A stretch of 64,000 nt of DNA from contig NZ_JAGGLB010000008.1 in assembly GCF_017874215.1 (NCBI RefSeq), positions 62,001-126,000 on the forward strand, read 5' to 3'. Below, in pieces: positions 18,006 to 26,730 of this stretch. A model generated the notes under the pieces. That model was not told the DNA's origin, made no database searches, and worked only from the letters and a program-made list of their open reading frames with translations. Numbering within the stretch: the stretch's first letter is position 1; the number at the start of each line of letters is the position of its first letter. The DNA comes from Paenibacillus eucommiae. GTDB lineage: Bacteria > Bacillota > Bacilli > Paenibacillales > NBRC-103111. Position numbers and translations under genes: made by a program.

Positions 18006-18977
18006 GATTTCTGCCAGCTCTTCCGGCAGGAAGTTCAAATTATTCAGCGCTGCAATATTTTCCTCAATTTGCGACACTCGGCTGGCGCCAATCAACGCAG
18101 AAGTTACCCGTTCACCCCTAAGTACCCAGGCTAACGCCATTTGTGCCAAGCTTTGGTCACGGCGGCTTGCCAATTCATTTAGCCGATTGATTTTGCTTAT
18201 TTTATCTTCAGTGATATCTTTTTCCTTCAAAAATCCACTCAATTTGGACGCCCGGGAATCGCTTGGAATGCCCGTCACATATTTATTCGTCAATAGTCCT
18301 TGTGCCAATGGACAAAAAGCAATGCTGCCCACACCATGCTCCTCAAGAACATCCTGCAGACCGTCCTCCACCCAGCGGTTTAACATACTATAAGAAGGCT
18401 GGTGAATAAGCAGCGGGGTACCAAGATCCTTTAGAATGCTGACTGCTTCTTTCGTTTGCTCAACACTGTAGCTGGAAATGCCTACATATAGCGCTTTGCC
18501 TTGACGAACAATCTGATCCAAGGCACCCATGGTTTCTTCCAAAGGTGTATCCGGATCCGGACGGTGGGAATAAAAAATATCTACATATTCAAGTCCCATA
18601 CGTTTCAAGCTTTGATCCAAGCTTGAAATTAAATATTTCTTAGAGCCCCATTCTCCATAGGGTCCTTCCCACATATGATAGCCAGCTTTCGTTGAAATAA
18701 TCAACTCGTCGCGATAAGGAGCCAGGTCTGTCTTCATCACTCTACCAAACATCTCTTCCGCTGATCCAGGAGGTGGACCATAGTTATTGGCGAGATCAAA
18801 ATGGGTGATTCCAAGGTCAAATGCCCTCAACAGCATAGCTCTACCGTTTTCATGATTGTCGATTCCACCGAAATTATGCCACAAGCCAAGAGATATCGCC
18901 GGCAGCTTAAGACCCGATTTTCCTGTGCGGTTATACTTCATCTCTGCGTATCGATTGTGATTCGCTTGATATACCAC
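17988..18977 (-). CDS. Aldo/keto reductase, YghZ-like
   Basis: 329 residues with a complete AKR barrel. The catalytic tetrad is expected at Asp (DLANNYGPPPGSAEEMFG), Tyr in the same motif, Lys (ISTKAGYHMWEGPYGEWGS) and His (FYSHRPDPDTPLEE). The long insert after the Lys and the cofactor end LIGASRVSQIEENIAAL fit the YghZ subgroup (AKR14), which reduces L-glyceraldehyde 3-phosphate and methylglyoxal-like aldehydes with NADPH. Its role is probably detoxification. It is transcribed alone and converges on xerS. Confidence 0.88.
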   Translation of the reverse strand: MVYQANHNRYAEMKYNRTGKSGLKLPAISLGLWHNFGGIDNHENGRAMLLRAFDLGITHFDLANNYGPPPGSAEEMFGRVMKTDLAPYRDELIISTKAGYHMWEGPYGEWGSKKYLISSLDQSLKRMGLEYVDIFYSHRPDPDTPLEETMGALDQIVRQGKALYVGISSYSVEQTKEAVSILKDLGTPLLIHQPSYSMLNRWVEDGLQDVLEEHGVGSIAFCPLAQGLLTNKYVTGIPSDSRASKLSGFLKEKDITEDKISKINRLNELASRRDQSLAQMALAWVLRGERVTSALIGASRVSQIEENIAALNNLNFLPEELAEIEKILK

Positions 18978-19090
18978 TCATTTTCCTCCTCTTTTCCGGT
19001 TATGCCGGATTGTACTACATCTCTAAGTATAGGTTAAATGAACAGATAAAAAAAGAATGAAAACTTGTTCACATTTCAGTCTCTTCATTT

Positions 19091-19118
19091 AGTTTACATA
19101 ATAATAATTATGTAAACT
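19091..19118. repeat. Palindrome AGTTTACATAAT...ATTATGTAAACT
   Basis: Two perfectly complementary 12-bp arms with a 4-bp AT centre, about 130 bp upstream of the YkvI-like gene. It shares its core with the palindrome at 21336-21369. Confidence 0.85.
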
Positions 19119-19249
19119 AATATTTCTGGTATCACCTTCAAGAAATGGGATAAACCTCTTAAGCAACCGCATAATCAAAAGACAACTGCATACATATAGA
19201 TTGTACAAGGTATGGGACAAGGAACTCGTAATCTGTGGGGGGACATTTC

Positions 19250-20281
19250 ATGGGCAAGCGAATGCAAATCGTTCAAGTGGCGTCCACCTATATTGGAACA
19301 GTTGTTGGTGCCGGGTTTGCCTCTGGGCAGGAAATCCTGCAGTTTTTCACATTTCATGGAACTCTGGGGTTAGCAGGAATAATAGTTACTACAGGCTTAT
19401 TTGCCTGGATTGGGACCAAGATGATGGTGCTGGCACATCGCATCCAGGCGAATTCATATCACCAGATGAACACCTATTTATTCGGGCAGACCTGGGGCCG
19501 CGTTATCAGCTTATTTATATTTGTGATTTTGCTCGGAGTAACCTCCGTCATGCTGGCCAGCACAGGGGCCATCGTGGAGGAGCAGCTAGGGTTTCCCTTT
19601 CAGTGGGGCATTTTATTCACTATCACTCTCTCTTTTCTCGTATTGATCAAAGGCATGAAGGGTCTTCTCTCCATCAATTTGCTGGTTATGCCGATGATGC
19701 TCGGCTTCACTCTTCTTGTCGCTTCACAATTAGGTTTGAAGGGCTTCTATGCTGAAGTGTATGCGTATCCCGATCATGGTAAATGGCTCTTCCATTCCAT
19801 AACGTATGCCGCTTTCAATCTAGCGATGGTGCAAGCTGTACTCGTTCCGCTGGGCTCAGAAATTAAGGACGAAAGTGTTTTGAAGTGGGGAGGGTTATTA
19901 GGCAGCCTGACACTGGGACTCATGCTCTCGATCAGTCATATGGCTCTTCATTACCACATGCCGCAAATATGGGATTTTGCTATACCAATGGCCGAAATCA
20001 TTCGGAACCTTGGGAATGCTGTTCGGCTTCTCTTTCTAGTTGTGGTATTTGGCGAAGTATTTACAACCCTAGTCGGGAATGTGTTCGGTATGACACGCCA
20101 AATCCAGCAGGTATATCCTATCCCCCAAAAGCTGATCGTTCTTCTGCTTTTATTCGGATGCCTGCTGATTGGACAGATCGGTTACAGCTCCCTTTTATCA
20201 GCCCTTTACCCCGTCTTTGGTTACATGGGACTTTTCTTGATGGTCTCTCTCATGTTCAAACGGATGCCGGCTAAATCATAG
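19250..20281 (+). CDS. YkvI-like membrane transporter
   Basis: About 343 residues with ten or so hydrophobic helices. It opens with IVQVASTYIGTVVGAGFASG, the unwound-helix glycine motif of the APC/LeuT-fold YkvI group. The family is thought to be secondary transporters, with no firm substrate. ATG 19250 is chosen over the in-frame GTG at 19235 because the GGGGGG ribosome binding site overlaps that GTG. It is transcribed alone and ends 15 bp before the stop of the convergent DUF421 gene. Confidence 0.82.
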   Translation: MGKRMQIVQVASTYIGTVVGAGFASGQEILQFFTFHGTLGLAGIIVTTGLFAWIGTKMMVLAHRIQANSYHQMNTYLFGQTWGRVISLFIFVILLGVTSVMLASTGAIVEEQLGFPFQWGILFTITLSFLVLIKGMKGLLSINLLVMPMMLGFTLLVASQLGLKGFYAEVYAYPDHGKWLFHSITYAAFNLAMVQAVLVPLGSEIKDESVLKWGGLLGSLTLGLMLSISHMALHYHMPQIWDFAIPMAEIIRNLGNAVRLLFLVVVFGEVFTTLVGNVFGMTRQIQQVYPIPQKLIVLLLLFGCLLIGQIGYSSLLSALYPVFGYMGLFLMVSLMFKRMPAKS

Positions 20282-20295
20282 CTATAAGCAAGGGG

Positions 20296-21153
20296 TCACT
20301 TCAGAAATGGCTTAACAGTCTCAATAATCTGGATTAAGTCATTAGAGCACTGTTCATACATTTGTTTGCCTTTTTTCTCTGTTGTAGACAAAGCAAATAA
20401 TTCAATATCCGCTTCGCATTTTTTCAACGTGGCAAGCAGTTGTGCCCTGTTTTGGGGCTGAGGAACCTTTAACATATCGTCAAATAGATCGACATACAGC
20501 TGTCCGTAGGAATCTACCTGACCGAGAAATACATTTTCAATCGTCACACCAATTTTATCCAACTCAGTGTGCAGCCAGCCGCGATTCAGACCTATTGTGG
20601 CTAATGGTTCATCCATAATTTTTCCATCCATAATCACCACTTGTGGTTCTTGCTCCGGAGCTACTTTGATTCCTAAATGTTTAGGTGTCAAGGGTTGATT
20701 TTCTCTAGTTAGCAAAACGTTAATATCTCCGCTAGGCTCCATGATGGCAAATTCCACGTCAGCTACCATAAACACTTTTTTTGTTCGCAGCTGCTCCATA
20801 AGCTCATCCGTAGTGAGACGTTCTTTTTTTAAATTATCCTCTAAAATTTTCCCGTCTTTAATAAGCACCGTACCCTTACTATCCAGAAAATCTCTTGCCT
20901 TTTTACTTTTTATTTGTAAATATTCAATGCCTAATGAAAAACCAACCCATACCACGAGTGAAATAATACCCAAATACCAATTGGTATCCAAATCGAGTGA
21001 AATGTAGGCAGCCAGGCTCCCGATTGTGATTCCGGTTATGTATTCAAACAAAGAAAGCTGCGAAACTTGTCTTTTCCCTAATAGCTTGGTCATTAGAAAT
21101 AAAATGACGATGGCTAACAACGTTCTTACGGCAACCTCTAACCCTTCTGGCAT
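20296..21153 (-). CDS. DUF421 (YetF-type) membrane protein with a C-terminal DUF1657-like extension
   Basis: 285 residues. Three N-terminal helices (RTLLAIVILFLMTKLLGKRQ, YITGITIGSLAAYISLDL, YLGIISLVVWVGFSLGI) are followed by the conserved cytosolic DUF421 domain (FLDSKGTVLIKDGKI, LTTDELMEQLRTKKVF, VADVEFAIMEPSGDINVLL). The last 55 residues (RAQLLATLKKCEADIELFAL, STTEKKGKQMYEQCSNDL) look like the small DUF1657 protein that is usually a separate gene next to yetF in Bacillus. Related proteins in spore formers influence germination or membrane properties, but their exact function is unsettled. Confidence 0.82.
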   Translation of the reverse strand: MPEGLEVAVRTLLAIVILFLMTKLLGKRQVSQLSLFEYITGITIGSLAAYISLDLDTNWYLGIISLVVWVGFSLGIEYLQIKSKKARDFLDSKGTVLIKDGKILEDNLKKERLTTDELMEQLRTKKVFMVADVEFAIMEPSGDINVLLTRENQPLTPKHLGIKVAPEQEPQVVIMDGKIMDEPLATIGLNRGWLHTELDKIGVTIENVFLGQVDSYGQLYVDLFDDMLKVPQPQNRAQLLATLKKCEADIELFALSTTEKKGKQMYEQCSNDLIQIIETVKPFLK

Positions 21154-21335
21154 GCTTGTTTCCCTCTTTCTATTTCATATTACTTATGCATACTTATATG
21201 CTTTAAGATGTACAATCTTTGGAATGTATATACTTGTGCGGTTTCATAAAGGAACCTGGAACTTATCTTTTTTCAGGAAACGTATGCAACGACAAAAAAG
21301 CACCCTTCTAGGCGCCTCTTGTTTATCCCTGAACA

Positions 21336-21369
21336 ATAAGTTTACATAACTATAGTTATGTAAACTTAT
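21336..21369. repeat. Perfect 34-bp palindrome
   Basis: The left half ATAAGTTTACATAACTA is exactly complementary to the right half TAGTTATGTAAACTTAT. It lies between the DUF421 gene and the gene ending at 21403, is AT-rich and has no terminator-like T-run. Confidence 0.92.
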
Positions 21370-21402
21370 CTCCGTAATGGATGGCACAGCTATTACCATT
21401 TT

Positions 21403-21909
21403 TTAAAGCAAAAAATCTCCCTCTACAGCAAATTCAAAATCCTCAACGTCATATATCTCAATCGGGATTTGAGCTTCAATCAGCTTTTCCATAAAATCCA
21501 ATTGATCCGTTAAAAGTGGTGATTTTTCCCTGATTGCAGCTAGGATAAGCTCCGTCTCTATAGGATCGAATTCTTCCCCGTATTCTGCGTTCTCTACAGC
21601 ATATAGCACCGTGATCGTAACGTCCTCATCTACTGGTAGTGGCGGACTTTTACGCCATGCCATTTGCAGCGCCTTTTCGATTTTTTTGCGATTAAACGAA
21701 TCCTCGAAATAGGCGATAAGCTCGCCGATTTTTTTCTTAACGTGAACATCATCATCCTCAGTTGGCATGATCGGCTCCAGCCCGTCCTTCATCTCATATA
21801 ACTCCATAATGCTTGTATAAGGAAGTATATATTCGACAGGGTATCCGGGCTTTAACAGTTGACCGTGAATCGCCAGCATAACTGCTTCCATAACAAAAAT
21901 ACGGGACAT
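21403..21909 (-). CDS. Conserved hypothetical protein
   Basis: About 168 residues. ATG 21909 is chosen over an earlier start because GGGGGGAG lies just before it. The protein is acidic, with a hydrophobic N-terminal part (SRIFVMEAVMLAIHGQLL, VEYILPYTSIMELYEM) and a helical C-half (KKIGELIAYFEDSFNRKKIE, LIEAQIPIEIYDVEDFEF). I see no signal peptide, membrane helix or catalytic motif. Length and codon use look like a real gene. I do not recognise its function. Confidence 0.7.
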   Translation of the reverse strand: MSRIFVMEAVMLAIHGQLLKPGYPVEYILPYTSIMELYEMKDGLEPIMPTEDDDVHVKKKIGELIAYFEDSFNRKKIEKALQMAWRKSPPLPVDEDVTITVLYAVENAEYGEEFDPIETELILAAIREKSPLLTDQLDFMEKLIEAQIPIEIYDVEDFEFAVEGDFLL

Positions 21910-22008
21910 ACCCGCTCCCCCCTTTTCATGCCAAATCATCACAAACCTTTGACGGTTATCCCCTCTTTATTCTAGATGGTCATGCAAAATCCTTCTTATA
22001 AAGGAAAA

Positions 22009-22065
22009 AGCCCGTTAACCGGCAACGATGATCAGCTTAAATCATCCTTACGATATAACGGGTTT
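22009..22065 (-). terminator. Terminator after the YkuK-like gene
   Basis: AAGCCCGTTA (22009-22018) pairs with TAACGGGTTT (22056-22065) across a long loop. Read leftwards it ends in CTTTTTCC. Confidence 0.6.
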
Positions 22066-22078
22066 AACAATAAGCACC

Positions 22079-22669
22079 CTAGACAGTTACACTTTCATCA
22101 GTCGGATGATGCGGCTTTTTTGAAAATTTGTTGGCGTAGGAAGAGGCTACATAGGAATCGGGCTTGATAATAGGCACCATACCCATTGACTCCACTCGAC
22201 TTACCATTTCCTCCACGAACATGGCTGTTTTATTCCTCAGCTTATCTGCACCCGCATCAATGTGAATAAACATCTCAAACGAAGCACCTTGATAAAGAAA
22301 TGGCAGCACGATGTCCTCCATTTCTGAGCGCCTCTGCTCATTAAAGAACATGGCAATTTCTTCGCTGTACATGGTTTCCGTGGACAGCTTCTCCTTCACA
22401 GAGTCCAGCGCTCTTGGTACAATAACCTGCCTATAGCAAGCCCAGGCACCTCTGCCCATACGCTGAATGACTACTCCGGTGATGAATTTGGTATGTCCTA
22501 CGTGAACCTGACAATCCGTTCCGATAATGAACTTGTATGCTGCTTTGGGTTCCAACCGCATAAAATGAAGAATACGTTCATGAACCTTTTCCAGACTTAG
22601 TCCCTTTTCTGACGTATTGCGAAATTCCAGATCGTGAATCATGGTCAGATGATGGTGCTTCTTCTTCAT
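22079..22669 (-). CDS. YkuK-family (DUF458) RNase H-like protein
   Basis: About 197 residues from ATG 22669. Longer frames exist, but a TATAAT -10 box at about 22763-22768 puts the transcript start inside them; GTG 22678 behind GAGG is the other option. The core has the family pattern: LEKVHERILHFMRLEPK, YKFIIGTDCQVHVGHTKFIT with the conserved GTDxQVH, and EMFIHIDAGADKLRNKTAMF. Acidic residues at these points suggest a nuclease-like fold. The function of the family is unknown. Confidence 0.8.
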   Translation of the reverse strand: MKKKHHHLTMIHDLEFRNTSEKGLSLEKVHERILHFMRLEPKAAYKFIIGTDCQVHVGHTKFITGVVIQRMGRGAWACYRQVIVPRALDSVKEKLSTETMYSEEIAMFFNEQRRSEMEDIVLPFLYQGASFEMFIHIDAGADKLRNKTAMFVEEMVSRVESMGMVPIIKPDSYVASSYANKFSKKPHHPTDESVTV

Positions 22670-22798
22670 AAGGTTCACCAGCGCCTCAAAGGTAGGGTTC
22701 CTTCCTCTACGAATTAGGAAAACTGCGATAAAGGATGTCTGTCTCTTCGCACTCCTACCTTTATTATATGACAAATTTCAAAAAGATCGAATATTCTT

Positions 22799-23746
22799 TC
22801 AATTTATCGGGCTGCCGCCGAATAAAAAGCGATATTCCCACGCATTTCCGCCAATCGTATCGATTCTTACCCCACCTGAAGCTACAGAATAAGTATGAAG
22901 GATTTGACCGTTGCCTAAATAAATTCCCACATGAGTGATGGCTTCTTTGGATTTATTCACACCAGCGTAATTTGCAGCCTTGGTTCCTTTACTGGACATA
23001 AAGAACAGCAGATCCCCACGTTTTAAATCCTTCCAGTTTGCTTTCACAGGACCCCGTGCTTTCACAAAATTTCCTTGAGCCTGAGAGTCACCCGGAAGCA
23101 TAATCCTTGTCGCATCCCAAAATGCCTGTTGAATTAGATCGGAGCAATCGAACGTCTTGGTGTTTAGACGCGCAGATCCATACTCGTAAGGTGTTCCCAT
23201 ATAAGCTGCAGCCGCATTAATAACACTTTCAGTTCGTTCTTGCGGAGGAACAATAAGCCCCGTTATCGAAAAGTCTGTCGCTAGATAGGTTTTGCCGCTG
23301 CTCACATAACCGACAACACCGCTGAGATCCCTTGCCTTGTACCAGCTATCATTAATTTTCTCAAGCACCAATAGCTCTTCTCCTTTTGGAAAGAGGCGAA
23401 CTTTGCTGCCATCTGCTGATGGCTTCGTACGAAAGTTAACTGTTGCAATGGTTTTGGCATTGCTAACAACCGATATGTATTTAGTGCTGGAGCTGACATA
23501 ACCTACCTGTCCCTGAGCATCTCTGACTTGATACCAATATGAACTCGGTACACTTAAGACTGTTACAACCTCACCCTTCTTCAAATAACGTATAAATGCG
23601 CTGGAGGTGTCCAGACCTTTTCGAAACGAGACCCCTGCTGCTACCTCAGCTTTTGTAATGGCTGGCTCTGCTGCCGCTGCGGCTTGCGGTAACAAGAATA
23701 CCGCTATTAAAAAAGTCATCCATACTACTAGAACCGCTTTTTTCAT
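22799..23746 (-). CDS. Secreted NlpC/P60 peptidoglycan endopeptidase with two SH3b domains
   Basis: 315 residues. The signal peptide runs to about residue 26 (FLLPQAAAAAEP). Two bacterial SH3 domains (about 30-92 and 97-155) bind the wall. The C-terminal NlpC/P60 domain has the catalytic Cys in TKTFDCSDLIQQAF, the His in ITHVGIYLGNGQ and a third polar His in ILHTYS. It cuts D-Glu/diaminopimelate stem-peptide links. The long leader carries a cyclic-di-GMP-I riboswitch and a terminator, so wall cleavage here probably answers to cyclic-di-GMP, for example in the switch between motility and biofilm. ATG 23746 is preceded by GGAGG. Confidence 0.92.
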   Translation of the reverse strand: MKKAVLVVWMTFLIAVFLLPQAAAAAEPAITKAEVAAGVSFRKGLDTSSAFIRYLKKGEVVTVLSVPSSYWYQVRDAQGQVGYVSSSTKYISVVSNAKTIATVNFRTKPSADGSKVRLFPKGEELLVLEKINDSWYKARDLSGVVGYVSSGKTYLATDFSITGLIVPPQERTESVINAAAAYMGTPYEYGSARLNTKTFDCSDLIQQAFWDATRIMLPGDSQAQGNFVKARGPVKANWKDLKRGDLLFFMSSKGTKAANYAGVNKSKEAITHVGIYLGNGQILHTYSVASGGVRIDTIGGNAWEYRFLFGGSPIN

Positions 23747-23809
23747 TCTGCAGCCTCCATGTTGTTATTATATTTCTAACCTTGTCCTTTTAGCTCACCT
23801 CCTGTAAAT

Positions 23810-23849
23810 AAAAAGATAACCCAATGCTGACTGGTCAGCACGGGTTATC
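23810..23849 (-). terminator. Intrinsic terminator in the expression platform of the riboswitch
   Basis: GATAACCC (23815-23822) pairs with GGGTTATC (23842-23849), and inside it TGCTGAC pairs with GTCAGCA. Read leftwards it is followed by TTTTTATTT. It lies between the aptamer and the endopeptidase gene. Confidence 0.85.
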
Positions 23850-23945
23850 CGGACCACCGCTTTCAGCAGCTGGCTGGCATTGTGCCTTGCACATAAGCCC
23901 CTGTAGCTTTGCGTCGCAGCCTTTCGGCTGTTTTGCCTTTTTCAA
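23850..23945 (-). ncRNA. Cyclic-di-GMP-I (GEMM-I) riboswitch
   Basis: The minus strand has the GEMM-I landmarks in order: AAAAAGGCAAAAC, the hairpin CAGCCGAAAGGCTG with a GAAA tetraloop, the conserved GACGCAAAGCTAC core, then a variable second hairpin and the GCTGCTGAAAGCGGTGG tetraloop-receptor side. A terminator follows directly, so control is probably by premature termination. Limits are approximate. The target is an NlpC/P60 endopeptidase. Confidence 0.85.
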
Positions 23946-24079
23946 GTGATGATGCATATAAACGTTATATCCCTATTATAATTTGTAGAGCCTAAGTGGA
24001 GAATAGGCGCTTGGTTATAATTCCCTTACGAACGAAGAGTAGCGTTTGGCCTATTGACCCGCTGTCATTTTTTGAGAGA
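23946..24079. other. Upstream region of the riboswitch
   Basis: No gene is seen. On the minus strand a TATAAT-like box lies about 23978-23985, a plausible promoter for the riboswitch transcript, but no clear -35 box was found. Confidence 0.35.
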
Positions 24080-24367
24080 TTACTTTTTTTCCGCTCGGGG
24101 TCTATCGCCTTCATCCCAAAAAAGAACATAAGAAGGATCATTCTTCAGCTTAACGTTGCCAAGCTTCATCTGCCCTTCTTCCATCTCAATGATCTTCCAG
24201 GCCGCCGTGTCCCCGATTTCTTTTTCTTCCAAAAAAATCCCGGCTCCTTCCGCCGCCTCTTCCTCAGTAAGCCAAAATTTCACACCGTAATACTCCAAAC
24301 GGTAATGATTTACAAGCTCGCAGGTATAAATTTGTGACGTGCTTGTATGCTGCAGAACAAATGGCAT
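24080..24367 (-). CDS. Small acidic hypothetical protein
   Basis: 95 residues from ATG 24367 with a GGAGTG site. It is rich in Glu and aromatic residues (YTCELVNHYRLEYYGVKFWL, EEKEIGDTAAWKIIEMEEGQ). No signal peptide, membrane segment or known motif is seen. It is 11 bp downstream of the large oxidoreductase gene on the same strand, so it is probably the last gene of that operon. Whether it aids the enzyme is a guess. I do not recognise it. Confidence 0.65.
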   Translation of the reverse strand: MPFVLQHTSTSQIYTCELVNHYRLEYYGVKFWLTEEEAAEGAGIFLEEKEIGDTAAWKIIEMEEGQMKLGNVKLKNDPSYVLFWDEGDRPRAEKK

Positions 24368-24378
24368 CTAATCACTCC

Positions 24379-26682
24379 TTATAAATAAGGATTTTCGTGC
24401 TTGGCTTTGAGCATATTCCATCTGCGTTCCACTTCATGCTCGAATGCATGTAACGATTCGGCATGCTCGGGTTTGGTCATATGCTTCGTCTTACCCATCG
24501 TTTTGAGCCAATCCGACAATGGTATCTTCTTGTTCTTATCCTCGGGATTGTAAGTTATTGTCGTTACCCCATGCTCTATTTCATAAAGCGGGAAGAAGCA
24601 AGAGTCCACAGCCGCACCCACAATATCTGAACCGTCGCTATCCTCAGAAAGCCAGTTTAAGGGGCAGGCAATTAGAATCTTGCCATACACCATGCCTTCG
24701 TTTTGAGCATACCACTGCGCTTTCGCTGCCTTTTTCACCAGATCCTGGGGGTAAGCCTCGGACCCCGTAAATACATAAGGGATATGCGTAGCTGCCATAA
24801 TTTGCGCTGTATCCTTGTGATGGAATACCTTGCCCGCCTGCTTGGTACCAACGTTAGAAGTCGAAGTCCTGTGCCCCATCGGCGTGGAATAAGAAAGCTG
24901 TGCTCCCGTGTTCATATAACCTTCGTTATCATACTCTAATATGATCATTTTGTGATTTCGCAGAGCTGCACCTATGGCCGGTCCCATGCCGATATCCATA
25001 CCGCCATCACCCGTAATCATCACGAATGTAAAATCGTCCTGCAAATTAAATTCATCTAATTCACCGCGGCGCTTACGCTCCCAGAACATCTCCACGACGC
25101 CCGATAAGGTCGCTGCCCCATTCTGAAACAGATTATGAATGTAAGTCGCTTTATGGGCAGAGTACGGGTAGCCTGTCGTTACAACCATTGCACATCCCGT
25201 ATGGAACAAAGCTACAATATCCCCTTCGATGCCTTTGAAGAACAGCTCCAGTCCTGAGAAAATCCCGCAGCCAGGACAAGCGCCATGACCAGGAGCAATT
25301 CGTTTCGGTTTACCGGTTAGTGCGCGCAGCGGCGGAATCCGTACATTCAGCTTATGGGTTTCTTCATTGGGAGTGACCGTGATCAGCCCTGTTTTGAGAT
25401 CCTCATACTTCATCGGGTTCATCACCCTCTTAGGAGACTTGGCAGGGTCTCCAGCAGAGTGGCCGTAATAATCAAATGGAACCGCCACTTTCCCCTCAGC
25501 TACGGCATCTATGGCAAACTGGAATAGATTATGGCCATCCTCCGAGTAAAAATCTTTGCCACCTAGTCCAAAAATACGGCTGATCACCATCGTATCGCGA
25601 TTGCCATATGTGAACAAAGCCGCTTTAATTTCATTGACCATATTACCACCGTGACCGCCGTAAGAGTCGGCACGATCACCAACCGTCACAGCCTTGACAT
25701 GCTGCAGCGCCTCGGCAATTTGCTTGGCTGGAAACGGCCGGATCATATTGGGCGCAATGGATCCTGCTTTAACTCCTTTTTCCCGCAGTTGGTCTACAAC
25801 ATCTTTAATAATTTCCGAAGCAGAATTCATCAGAAATACAGCTACCTCTGCATCCTCCATCCGGTATAGATCAAGAATCGGATAGTCACGTCCCGTTAAA
25901 TCAGCATATTCACTGCGGATTCTATCGAACACGCTCTCCGCATTATACATCGCCACGGACTGCTGATAACAGTTGTTAATGTAGTCCGGTTCATTCATAT
26001 AAGGCCCTACAGTTATCGGGTTATTGCGATCCAGCGTATGAGGAAAGTTCTTGGGCTGCTCGCCCACAAAAGCTTGCACATCCTCACGGTGGGCAAAGGT
26101 CTGCACCCGGCGTTTCTGGTGTGAAGTGAAGTAGCCATCTGAGGCAACAAGAACAGGTAAACGAACCTCTGGATCCTCTGCCAGCTTAAGCGCAATAATA
26201 TTCATATCGTAAACAGCTTGTGGATCGCGGCACATCAAGATGGGCCAGCCTGTATTCAACGCATAATATAAATCGGAATGATCGCCATGAATATCCAGCG
26301 GCCCGGATACCGATCGGCATACCAAGTTCATAACCATGGGGAACCGTGTTCCGGATTGGACTGGCATTTGTTCAAGCATATATAAATAGCCATTGGCGCT
26401 GGTCGCATTAAATACACGCCCTCCTGCTGTAGATGCTCCATAGCATACACCAGCAGATCCATGCTCACCATCGGCCGGAATTAACACAATATCATGTTGA
26501 CCGTTGGACTTCATCAGATCCAAAAACTGTGCAACCTCCGTAGACGGAGATATGGGAAAATACCCCATAATATGATAATTGATTTGATGGGCGGCATATG
26601 CGGCCATTTCATTTCCTGATTCGTAAACAATACGCTGCTCAATTTTCGCCTGCCCTAATTCCTTCTTGATATCGATCGCCAT
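24379..26682 (-). CDS. 2-oxoacid:ferredoxin oxidoreductase, fused alpha and beta subunits (pyruvate type)
   Basis: 767 residues. The N-terminal 430 or so are the alpha subunit (GYFPISPSTEVAQFLDLM, LIPADGEHGSAGVCYGASTA, GDRADSYGGHGG). From about 440 comes the beta subunit with thiamine diphosphate and [4Fe-4S] sites: GHGACPGCGIFSGLELFF, FHTGCAMVVTTGYPYS, MITGDGGMDIGMGPAIGAAL and ILIACPLNWL. It would oxidise pyruvate (or a related 2-oxoacid) with CoA to acyl-CoA, reducing ferredoxin. The partner gene at 26731 supplies gamma and delta. Substrate choice cannot be proven by eye. Oxygen sensitivity is expected for the class. Confidence 0.87.
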   Translation of the reverse strand: MAIDIKKELGQAKIEQRIVYESGNEMAAYAAHQINYHIMGYFPISPSTEVAQFLDLMKSNGQHDIVLIPADGEHGSAGVCYGASTAGGRVFNATSANGYLYMLEQMPVQSGTRFPMVMNLVCRSVSGPLDIHGDHSDLYYALNTGWPILMCRDPQAVYDMNIIALKLAEDPEVRLPVLVASDGYFTSHQKRRVQTFAHREDVQAFVGEQPKNFPHTLDRNNPITVGPYMNEPDYINNCYQQSVAMYNAESVFDRIRSEYADLTGRDYPILDLYRMEDAEVAVFLMNSASEIIKDVVDQLREKGVKAGSIAPNMIRPFPAKQIAEALQHVKAVTVGDRADSYGGHGGNMVNEIKAALFTYGNRDTMVISRIFGLGGKDFYSEDGHNLFQFAIDAVAEGKVAVPFDYYGHSAGDPAKSPKRVMNPMKYEDLKTGLITVTPNEETHKLNVRIPPLRALTGKPKRIAPGHGACPGCGIFSGLELFFKGIEGDIVALFHTGCAMVVTTGYPYSAHKATYIHNLFQNGAATLSGVVEMFWERKRRGELDEFNLQDDFTFVMITGDGGMDIGMGPAIGAALRNHKMIILEYDNEGYMNTGAQLSYSTPMGHRTSTSNVGTKQAGKVFHHKDTAQIMAATHIPYVFTGSEAYPQDLVKKAAKAQWYAQNEGMVYGKILIACPLNWLSEDSDGSDIVGAAVDSCFFPLYEIEHGVTTITYNPEDKNKKIPLSDWLKTMGKTKHMTKPEHAESLHAFEHEVERRWNMLKAKHENPYL

Positions 26683-26730
26683 TGGTTGGTTCCACCCTTC
26701 TCCCTTGAATAAGTGAACTATATATCTATA

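Noticed and set aside
19201..19755. 184-residue open frame overlapping the YkvI-like gene
   Set aside because: Composition is unlike a real protein, and the overlapping frame encodes a clear membrane transporter with a ribosome binding site.
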